From assembly GCF_012489685.1 (NCBI RefSeq), contig NC_080042.1, positions 46,738,066 to 46,802,065 on the forward strand: a stretch of DNA of 64,000 nt. Direction: 5' to 3'. This DNA is from Lotus japonicus (Eukaryota; Streptophyta; Magnoliopsida; Fabales; Fabaceae). Of this stretch, positions 55,816 to 64,000 are shown piece after piece; positions within the stretch are counted from its first letter, which is position 1; each line of letters opens with the position of its first letter. Under the pieces are notes generated by a model that was given only the letters and a program-made list of their open reading frames with translations, did no database searches and was not told the DNA's origin. A program made the position numbers and the translations under genes.

Positions 55816-57417
55816 CTAGGTCAAGTCATGGGGAATAAGTCTAGTAACACGGAAATTAGCAAAATGTACATACCAGGGTAGGGGTTCCTCGGTGGAAACA
55901 GCTAGGAGTTTCTCATCCGGGAACTCCTCTTGAATAGGTATTGGGCTGCACGCCCCACCTTCTAATCTCGACAAATGGTCTGCCACTCCATTGTCCTTGC
56001 CTCTCCGGTCAATGATCTCAAGGTCGAACTCTTGAAGGAGTAAGACCCATCGAATCAACCTTGGCTTAGAGTCCTGTTTAGCAAACAAATGTCTCAAAGC
56101 AGCATGGTCAGTATGAACAATAACTTTAAAACCCAAGATGTAAGGCCTAAACTTCTCGCAAGCAAAGACTACACCCAACAACTCTTTTTCAGTTGTAGTG
56201 TAGTTCCTTTGGGCCTCATTCAACACTCTACTTGCATAGTATATCACATACAACACTCTTTCTTTCTTTTGACACAAGACAACCCCTAAAGCTAGATCAC
56301 TAGCGTCACACATGATCTCAAATGGTAGAGACCAATCCAGAGCAACAATAATAGGGGCTTTCACCAAACTCTCTTTAATAGACTCAAAAGCTTTCAAACA
56401 ATTTTCATCAAAAGTAAAAGGTGCTTCCTTTTCAAGCAAGTTGGTCATAGGCTTAGCTAATTTGGAAACGTCTTTAATAAACCGCCTATAGAAACCAGCA
56501 TGCCCGAGAAAACTCCTAATACCCTTGATGTTAGTTGGGGGAGGGAGCTTTTCAATAACTTCAATCTTAGCTCTATCAACCTCAATCCCCTTTTCGGACA
56601 CCTTGTGTCCAAGCACTATGCCATCCCTAACCATGAAATGGCACTTCTCCCAATTTAAGACCAAGTTGGTCTCTTGACATCTCTTCAAAACCAAAGCTAG
56701 ATTCCCTAGACAAGCATCAAAATTTGGACCAAAAACAGAGAAGTCGTCCATAAAAATCTCGGTGCAAGTCTCTATCAAGTCAAAGAAAATAGCAAACATA
56801 CACCTTTGTAAAGTGGCTGGGGCATTGCAAAGCCCAAATGGCATTCTCTTATAAGCAAACACGTCGTAAGGGCAAGTGAATGTCGTCTTCTCTTGGTCTT
56901 CCGATGCAACTCAAATTTGATTGTACCCGGAATAACCATCAAGAAAACAGTAGTATTGATGCCCAGCCAACTTATCTAGCATTTGATCTATGAAAGGCAA
57001 AGGAAAATGATCCTTTCTAGTTACCGAATTCAGCCTTCGGTAATCAATACAGACCCTCCACTTCGTCACTTGACGAGTGGGAATCAACTCATTGTTTTCA
57101 TTGGCAACCACAGTGATGCCTCCTTTCTTGGGAACCACTTGAACAGGACTTACCCATTCACTATCCGAAATTGGATAAATAACACCTACATCAAGCAATT
57201 TAATTATCTCTTTCCTCACCACATCCTTCATGGAAGTGTTAAGTCTCCTTTGAGGTTGGACTATAGGTTTGTAGTTTTCTTCCAGCAAAATTTTATGCAT
57301 GCATATCTCAGGGCTAATACCTTTGATATCATCAATAATCCAACCCAAAGCTGACTTATGATCCCTCAAAACTCTGAGGAGTTTCTCCTCTTCCAAGGGA
57401 GTGAGAGCACTACTCAA
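55816..57417 (-). pseudogene. Athila reverse transcriptase and RNase H
   Basis: RT begins about 57380 (PIVQPQRRLNTSMKDVVRKE) and continues with VSPVQVVPKKGG, WRVCIDYRRLNSVTRKDHFP and LDGYSGYNQI. An in-frame stop follows at about 56910, then [16 protein letters not shown] and the catalytic FMDDFSVFG. RNase H ([57 protein letters not shown]) ends with a [15 protein letters not shown] region. The frame stops at 55816. Both catalytic motifs are present but the stop between them breaks the enzyme. Confidence 0.88.
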
Positions 57418-57573
57418 AATAACAGGTTTATTCTCACCTTCCTCAAGAAAAGCATACTTGAGAGAGGAAGGGAGTGGCTTGAGCTCACTCTTCTCCTAAA
57501 TCGGAATCTCCTCATCCCGAATTAATTCTTCTTTCCAAATCCTTTTGGTGGAAAGGGATGAGACAGATTCTAA

Positions 57574-58593
57574 TTAAGATAGAGTAGCATTCACCTCATG
57601 GTACAAAGAATCAAGTTCACTCTCAAGATTTTGGTCCTCTATCTCTAGCCCCTCCATGATTGTTGTTTCCAAGGGGTCCTTAATAGATATCCTAACAAAC
57701 TCTTCACACACGAGCTCATCCACCACTTCACAACGGAAAACTTCCTCATCCGCTCGGTGTCTCAAAGAGTCTAAAATATTGAAGAGGACGTCATCTTTAC
57801 CTACTTTCAAAGTTAGAGTTCCCTTAGCCACTTTAATCTCAGCCTCACCAGTGGCTAAGAATGGTCTCCCCAGTATGAGAGGGACTTTTGAGTCCTCTTC
57901 CATGTCTAGAATGACAAAATCCACTGGGAAGACGAACTTATCCACCTTAACCACAACATCTTCAATGATCCCGTAAGGGGTTTTTAAGGACCTATCCACC
58001 ATTTACAAATAAATCATAGTTGGGGTAACCTCACCTAAGTTCAACCTTTTAAACATACTAAGCGGCATCAAGTTGATACTCGCTCCTAGATCACACAAGG
58101 CTTCTACCACAGTTAACCCCTCAATCTCTACCGGAATAGTAAAACTCTCGGGATCTCTTCTCTTCTCAGGCATCTTTCTATGCAAAATGGAACTACACTC
58201 TTCGGTCATCAAGATAGTTTCATCAACCTCACTCAACTTTCTTCTCTTGCTGAGGATATCTTTCATGAACTTAGCATGGATTGGCATTTGCTCCAAGGCT
58301 TCGGAGAAAGGAATATTAACATGGAGTTTCTTAAAAACTTCCAAGAACTTAGAAAATTGTTTATCTAAATTTTTCTTCACCAAAGCCTTGGGAAATGGAA
58401 TCTTGCGGAGTTCAGGAATATGGGTATTTACAACTCTAGTTCTAATGGGCTCTCTCGCTCTTTTCTCCATGACATCCTCATCCATCTCTTCCTCAGCTTC
58501 CTCATTTTTTTCTCCCTCAACTTTTTTCTCTGCCTCATGCAACACTCTTCCACTCCTAGTAGAAACAACAGCAGTATTTTCTTGCTCAGTCAA
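57574..58593 (-). pseudogene. Athila protease region
   Basis: Linker followed by the retropepsin-like region: ALCDLGASINLMPLSMFKRL (D-L-G-A in place of D-S/T-G, as usual for Athila) and, after an in-frame stop at about 58003, LKTPYGIIEDVVVKVDKFVF and LILGRPFLATGEAEI. A further stop at 57574 separates it from RT. Same frame order as functional Athila polyproteins. Confidence 0.85.
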
Positions 58594-58656
58594 AGTTAAA
58601 GTTTCGGAAGAGAACTTACCTTGGTGATTTTCGGAAATTTGCTTTGCTAGCTGTCC

Positions 58657-59787
58657 CTATTGACTCTCCAAGCTCTTTATACCCATCTCTTGGCTCTTGT
58701 AATTGCTCGCTGAATGATCAATGAATCTCTTGATCAGCTCCTCTAGACTCCTCTTGCCAACCGTCTTCCCAACAACTTGCGGCTGGACAAAAGGCCCATG
58801 TTCTGTGGTTGGAGCTTTTCTTCCTTGAGTTAATGCTCTGGTCTCGCTATCACCATCATTGACAGTACACTGGTTACTAGCATGAGATCCACCACAAAAC
58901 TCGCAATTCGAACAAGTCATTCTTGCTCCAATTGACTTGGAGAGTTGCTTGTTGGAGGCTATGAGCTTTTCATAAGTTTCAACTTCAAAAGCACTCCTTC
59001 GGATTTGGCGTTCATTCTCGGAGTTCATGGCTCTCACTGCCAATTTTTCTATTAAATCATACCCCGCTTGTGGGGGAAGAGCATTGAACTCCCCATTTGA
59101 AGCTGTATCCAAGCCAAACCTCGATGAATATAATAAACCATCATAGAACTTTGCAACAAATTCAGCTTGGGTGAGATTGTGTTGAGGACACTTCCTCAAA
59201 AGCTTCTTGAAATGCTCCCAAGCCTAAAAAAGATTCTCATATGAGGATTGCACGAAAGTCATGATGTCATTCTTCAATTTCCTCAAAAGGGACCTTGGGA
59301 AGAACCTCGTTGTGAATTTCTCCGCAAGGTCTTCCCAAGTTGTGAGACTCCCTTGAGGTTGTGAGTTAAGCCAATCCTCTGTTGCGTCCTTCAAAGAGAA
59401 TGGAAATAGGCTCAACTGAATTGCATCAGAAGGAACATTGATCACCCGATAAGTGTTGCAATTACGAATGAACCTTTCCATATGAGCATGAGGATCTTCC
59501 GAGGAACCTCCACCATATTGGCTTTGGCTCACCAAGTTGATGAATGTCGGTCTCAACTCAAAGTTCCCCACTCCTTCGGGGATGACAATACTCCCGGGAT
59601 AGTCAAAACTCATGGAGCCTGAAGTGAGTTCCCGAAGAGATCGGTTGCCATTCTCAACTTCTTGTTCACGCATTCGGAGGGTTATACCCTCTTGGATTCT
59701 TGCCTCAATATGGGCTTGCATCTCCTCCTCCGTCATATGGCCACCCATGACGGAGTCTCTTGTGAGAGTAGCCTGAAAGTGTGACAC
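58657..59787 (-). pseudogene. Athila gag
   Basis: Starts MSHFQATLTRDSVMGGHMTE. Capsid part with FELRPTFINLVSQSQYGG, DPHAHMERFIRNCNTYRV, LFPFSLKDATEDWLNSQPQG. A stop at about 59225 (after SSYENLF) precedes AWEHFKKLLRKCPQHNL. The zinc knuckle CEFCGGSHASNQC is present near 58860. Another stop at 58656 separates it from the protease part. Confidence 0.88.
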
Positions 59788-59907
59788 ACAAACAGAGAAA
59801 TATTAGTAGCACCAATTCTAGACAAGTTCAAAACAAAAATAAAACCACAAACTAAAAACTTAAACCAAAAATCGCAAAACAATTCCTCGGCAACGGAGCC
59901 AAAAACT

Positions 59908-61218
59908 TGTTGGTTATTCTGCAAGTGTACAGAATCTACCCGGTTTTAAATTATCGAACCTCAGGGAATTAGATTGCAAAGTCAGTTTAAGATTCAAGTT
60001 CAAGGTTGAAAAGCAAGTAAAATTCAGCTTTAAAGGTTGATTGTTTCTTTGGTTATGTAAAAGACAAGTGAACAAGTAATAAAGTGATTGAAATTCAGAA
60101 ATGAGATTGCCTTGGGTTCTTGCTCAACTAATTCAGTTTTAGCAAACCTTTCCTACTCAAAAGTCCGGAGTCTTTCCTTGATGTTCTAGCCTAGTTAGTC
60201 ATCTATCGATGCCTCGCAAAGACAACCCTTTCTAATCAAAAGATAGGCTCAATTCCATGGAAACCTAAACAATTGCAAGAAACACTAAGCATGCAATTCA
60301 GGCCAACAAACCCCAACCCTTCCTCTATTCCTAGTAGCAAGCATAGAAGAGGTAATCTCACAACAAGTCCCAATTCTACAACAAACTTTCGTTATGATTA
60401 TAGAAACGTAAAAAGCTAGCATGCATTCAAGCTTGAAAGATAAAGCATAGGAGTGAGATTCAAGGGTTTACTCAGAACAACATGAATAGAAAAAGGAATG
60501 AAAGCTAAAATATTCAAAGTCTTACAAAGAACCCAAAGCAAAAGGGGTTTTAGCCAAGCATGGCTATGAAATCCATACAAGAAAGCAAAGATGAAACCTG
60601 GAACATAGGGCTTAGAGAAAGCTCTTCAAGCTCCAGAACCCAAACCCTCTCTTCTAACTTATTGAAATATGACAAAATGACCAAAGGTTCCAAGAGAAAT
60701 GTCTAAAAACCAATTTATAGGCAAAACAGGCGAGTCTGGGCGGTCAGGAGCCAATTCAGAGCGCCTGAGCACCAATTCCAGCTCAAAACAAGCTCTCAAG
60801 AAGGTCCAAAACTTGGAATATAGCAATTGGCGCCTAGGCGCCAATGGAGCACGCCTAGGCGCTCTGACTTCGTTGGAAAAATTTTAGAACTTCCTCTTTA
60901 TTCCTCTTCAAGCCTCTTTAACCCTTTCTTCAATACACCAAGCCACTTGACATTCCTCATTCATCAGTTTCAGACCTGGTAACTTAGGCACAAAGCAAAG
61001 GAAAAATCTAGAAACTCAAAGAGTTAATTAGCAAAGAAAACCCCCAATTAAAATGCAAGAAAGGTCCCTATAAAACTACAAAAATACCAAAACAAAGTAA
61101 AGACACGAAGAAAGATAAAAATGCATGACAATGCATGAAACACTACATGAGACTCAACAAAAAGACTCGAAACTAACAAAGAAATGACCCTGAAAACACA
61201 ACTAAACTAGGGTCATCA
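59908..61218 (-). repeat. Athila LTR, right (5' LTR of the central unit)
   Basis: 1,311 bp with PBS CCTCGGCAACGGAGCC (plus strand, 59886-59901) on its left. Compared with the left LTR it has lost one GGCGCCTAGGCGCC palindrome near 60808 and has a few substitutions, so the LTRs have diverged visibly. Confidence 0.9.
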
Positions 61219-61789
61219 CACCACTATACTCAACGACAGCTTGCCATCGAGCGTCACTAAGATTAGCTTGCCCTCAAGAACAAAGAATTTCTTCCAACAC
61301 ACATGCCAAAAGAGGGATACATTTTCAGAAAACCGGGGGGTCAAGTGAATGAAGTTAGTTCCAAGAGAAAGATTTAACAGTCAACTTCATCCAACTTTTA
61401 GACAAAGAAGAATTAGAGTCCACTATGAGAAGCATTTAGAACTAACATCCTAGCATGAGAAAATGGTTTAGTGTACTGAGCACACAAGCAAGTTCATAGG
61501 TTCTGGGAATCATTCACTCAACAGCAACTAAAGTTGACAATGCATTACCAATGAGACTTCAAAAGGGTTGCAATGTTGGCTAAGTGAAGCACAAGGTAGG
61601 TGGTCCCTAAGGAAAATTATGGCTGCACAAGTTTGAGTGTGGTCTTATTAGACACCCCGGAGCTTTCAACACAAACTTTTCTAACACAAGTCTCTTGACC
61701 CCCCATTTTTCAACTTTTTCTTTTTCTTTTTCTTTTTGCAACTCCAACTTGATTAGGAGCTTTTTTCCTTTTTCTTCTTCTGTTTTTTT
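61219..61789 (-). repeat. Athila 3' region, second partial copy
   Basis: Matches 53252-53815 with few changes and ends at about 61789 within a poly-T/CT tract (TTCTTCTTCTG then T8), where Tat integrase sequence begins. Confidence 0.8.
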
Positions 61790-62591
61790 TCGTGTCATTC
61801 TTCGCCGCAGCTCGCTGCTTCATCGCAGCCTCTCTGATGCGAGCCTCATCGTGTGTTTCCGATAACAAATCTAACTCCACCGCCATGTTGGAAGAATTCT
61901 CACCCTCGAACCGCGACGCTGTTCGCCAAGAACTGTTGTCTATTTCTACGGGCAATATAGCGTCCGCCCCATAGGCCATCCTGAATGGAGTCTCCCAAGT
62001 GGTTGAGTGCTGCGTTGTGTTGTAGGACCATATTCCAACCTGGAGTTCGTCCACCCAGGCTCCCTTCGCCGCTGAGAGCCGGCGTTTCAAACCCCGCAGG
62101 ATTACTTTATTTGCCGACTCTGCTTGCTCGTTAGTCTGAGGATGTTCCACTAAAGAGAACCTTCTCTGAATACCTATCTCTTCGCAGAATTCTCTTGTTT
62201 GATTACTTGCAAACTGCGTCCCATTATCTGAAACGATCGCCCTCGGTCCCCCGAACCAGCATACGATTCTTTTCCAGTAAAATCTTACGATCTTGGTTGT
62301 AGTAATGGTTGCGAGGGGCTCGACCTCCACCCATTTGGTGAAGCAGTCCACCGCTACGAGGATGAACTTCATTTGTGACCTGGCGGTGGGGAAAGGCCCG
62401 ACGAGGTCAACTCCCCACATGGCGAAGGGCCATGGGGAGCTGATCGTGGCCAATTGTTCCGGCGGGGCCCTGAGCAAGTCTGCAAATACTTGACACTTTT
62501 CGCATCTCTTCACGATGTGGCTAGCGCAAAGACCTTCCTCCGATGTGGCTAGCGCAAACCCCCCCGTGAACCTCTGCCATAACAGCCTCAT
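61790..62591 (-). pseudogene. Tat integrase
   Basis: Zinc-binding end (HIVKRCEKCQ) followed by a core with all three catalytic residues: D in WGVDLVGPFP, D in IVSDNGTQFAS and E in NEQAESANKVIL, spaced as a DDE integrase. C-terminal part: TTWETPFRMAYGADAILPVE and DEARIREAAMKQRAAAKNDT. It is truncated at 61790 by fusion to Athila 3' sequence, which adds a spurious Lys/Arg-rich tail. A 28-bp tandem duplication (62513 and 62541) disturbs the zinc-binding region. Confidence 0.85.
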
Positions 62592-63273
62592 ATTTCCTAG
62601 ATGGAAGACACCTTAGGAAGGGCGAACTAAATCCTCGTCGAAAGAGTATCCCATCCTAGTAACGTGTAGTGTCCCGCCTCTCTCCTTTGTTCCTTTGAGT
62701 ACTTCACTACCTCACTTGGCTCTCCCGCCAAGATATCTACGATGGGGTCCATCCAAGTTTCTTGGCGGTCAACTGAGGCTACCAACTCTCCTTCTATGCT
62801 AGGATTGGCGAGCGTCTCTTGGATCACACTTCGATTATTTCCAGGCTTCCGAGTGCTTGCCAAATTTGCTAGGGCGTCCACCCTTTGATTCTGCGCCCTT
62901 GGCACGAACTCAACTACGACCTCTTGCAATCGACCTATCAGTAGCCGTATGCGCTCCAGATATTTTATCAAGGCCGGTTCCTTCACCTGGAATTCCCCAT
63001 TTACTTGGTTTGCCACTAGCAGCGAGTCCGTTCTAACTAGCAAACTGACGATTTGTACCTCAATTGCTAGCTTCAGACCTGCGATCAGAGACTCATATTC
63101 TGCCTGATTATTGCTGGCTTTAAACTAGAATCTAAGGGACTGCTCTAATACAAACTCCACAGGCCCTTGTAGCGTGACCCCTGCTCCACTTTCGTTATCG
63201 TTCGATGACCCATCAACAATCAATGTCCATTGCGTGCTCACCTTCTCACCGTCTTCGGGCGTTAACTCCACCA
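62592..63273 (-). pseudogene. Tat additional RNase H (archaeal-type) and linker
   Basis: RNase H fold with D in TLIVDGSSND, E in ASNNQAEYESLIAG, D in VRTDSLLVANQVNG and D in VDALANLAS, the pattern of the extra RNase H of Tat elements (RVT_3 type). An in-frame stop near 63127 (after LRF) and another near 62625 break it. At about 63273 it is cut by LTR sequence; RT and the first RNase H are not in the window. It continues into the integrase at 62591. Confidence 0.82.
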
Positions 63274-63640
63274 CAAATATTAAAGGGGATCAAATTCAAT
63301 ACTTCGTTATTTTAGGGGGACCAAAAATATGTTTTTACCCGTGGGTGGGGATACTAGTATTTGCGGGTATGTGTAATTTTGATATTCGTAGCGGTCAGGC
63401 ATTAGTTTTTTATTTCAATTTCGCCGATGAAAAAGCTTTTATAATCTCAAGTTATGGAACCAATTAATAATATGAAGTTATTCAGCTATTTACTTCTTGC
63501 ATTTATGTTTCTTTTAATGATTTTTATAATTACATTTTTACATTTATACTCACATTTTTGAAAATTTGCATTTTTGCATTTATACTCACATTTTTGAAAA
63601 TTTGTTACTAAAATGACCCTCAAGAAATCGGGGCGTTATA
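63274..63640 (+). repeat. LTR fragment, chromovirus-type end
   Basis: AT-rich sequence ending AAATCGGGGCGTTATA at 63640, resembling the LTR ends at 911, 10713 and 38065 (minus). Interrupts the Tat RNase H. The left end is not identifiable. The plus-strand ORF at 63174-63467 spans the junction and is not a gene. Confidence 0.45.
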
Positions 63641-63778
63641 GAAGCTAAGGAGAGAGATGCATTCTTTTTTAGTATCATGATATTTCTAGTGAGCAACATT
63701 TTGGTCACTTCTAGTGAAATTTTTGGATTGTTTGGTATGGGTTCTTCTATATTGCACAATACTTTTGGGAGCCTCAAT
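63641..63778. other. Unassigned sequence between two LTRs
   Basis: 138 bp, no PBS, no repeat in the window, no ORF of note. Confidence 0.4.
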
Positions 63779-64000
63779 GGACTGGGAGAGACCCCAAGGT
63801 CCCTCGCCCAGGAGTGCTGGCCTAGGGCAATGAGCGGGCCAAGGACTTGGGCCTTCATCCCGGAGGCCCAACTGGCCCATTAGGACGATTCAGAGGTGCT
63901 AAGCACAACTCCCTCAACTATAAATAGGGGATGGGTACTAATTGTAAGGGACTCTTAGCTCATTTATGAAATAACAAGATTGAAATTCAGTTATTCTCGC
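63779..64000 (+). mobile_element. Tat-type LTR (plus strand), runs off the window
   Basis: Starts TGGACTGGGAGAGACC, has the TATA box CTATAAATAGG near 63919, and is cut by the window end about 100 bp before the expected LTR end. Downstream PBS and gag would be outside. Confidence 0.8.

Larger units (their letters stand above)
51691..61789 (-). mobile_element. Athila-type Ty3/gypsy, tandem-recombined
   Basis: Two LTRs (51928-53251 and 59908-61218) bracket one full internal region. Left of the left LTR there is again PBS and gag start (51691-51927, matching 59670-59907), and right of the right LTR there is again 3' region (61219-61789, matching 53252-53815). The layout is gag piece - LTR - internal - LTR - 3' piece. 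Such an array arises by unequal exchange between LTRs of adjacent or sister copies. It is embedded in a Tat element: Tat additional ORF on the left, Tat integrase on the right. Confidence 0.85.

Noticed and set aside
63174..63467. 97-codon plus-strand ORF
   Set aside because: It spans the junction between Tat RNase H and an LTR fragment.

Overview
This is plant nuclear DNA, most likely from a papilionoid legume. That assignment is inferred from the SIRE/Maximus Ty1/copia elements with TCAGAAG-rich LTRs, the Athila and Tat Ty3/gypsy elements, and the tRNA-derived SINEs; no single sequence proves it. Apart from one small gene present in two copies, nearly everything is nested, truncated or rearranged transposable elements. 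No bacterial-type operons, CRISPR arrays or tRNA/rRNA genes were seen.

Layout. 1-8229: chromovirus-type LTR fragments and a truncated copia gag-pol (minus) with one LTR, sitting in a Tat gag fragment. 8230-14802: duplicated block A, made of Tat LTR, chromovirus-type LTR, Tat gag start plus LTR, an AT-rich stretch with the PMEI-family gene (12483-13016), and another Tat LTR. 14803-24048: the 3' region of a Tat element broken by a SIRE solo LTR (TSD CTCGA), by a second SIRE LTR (TSD GTGTC) that itself hosts a near-intact gag-only SIRE element (TSD TTCCT), and by a copia LTR remnant. 24049-31478: two Tat remnants facing each other, one interrupted by an Athila solo LTR (TSD TACGC). 31230-47846: block B, a second copy of block A in the same orientation, carrying about 10.2 kb of extra DNA (33370-43607) with a Helitron-like left end, a miniature LTR element, two SINEs, a 4.2-kb solo LTR and a hAT MITE, followed by the second PMEI-family gene (45568-46101). 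47847-51690: Tat remnants including an antisense additional ORF. 51691-61789: an Athila element arranged as partial internal region - LTR - internal region - LTR - partial internal region. 61790-63273: Tat integrase and RNase H. 63274-64000: LTR pieces running off the window.

Function. Only the two PMEI-family genes look like host genes; they encode secreted, four-cysteine helical inhibitors and differ by five amino acids. The SIRE-like gag-only element at 16868-21871 is the youngest-looking insertion: its LTRs differ only in an internal minisatellite, it has a perfect TSD, a primer-binding site, a polypurine tract and an open gag, but almost no pol. The other element ORFs carry stops, truncations or junctions. 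The window records insertion, unequal recombination between LTRs, illegitimate deletion and segmental duplication.
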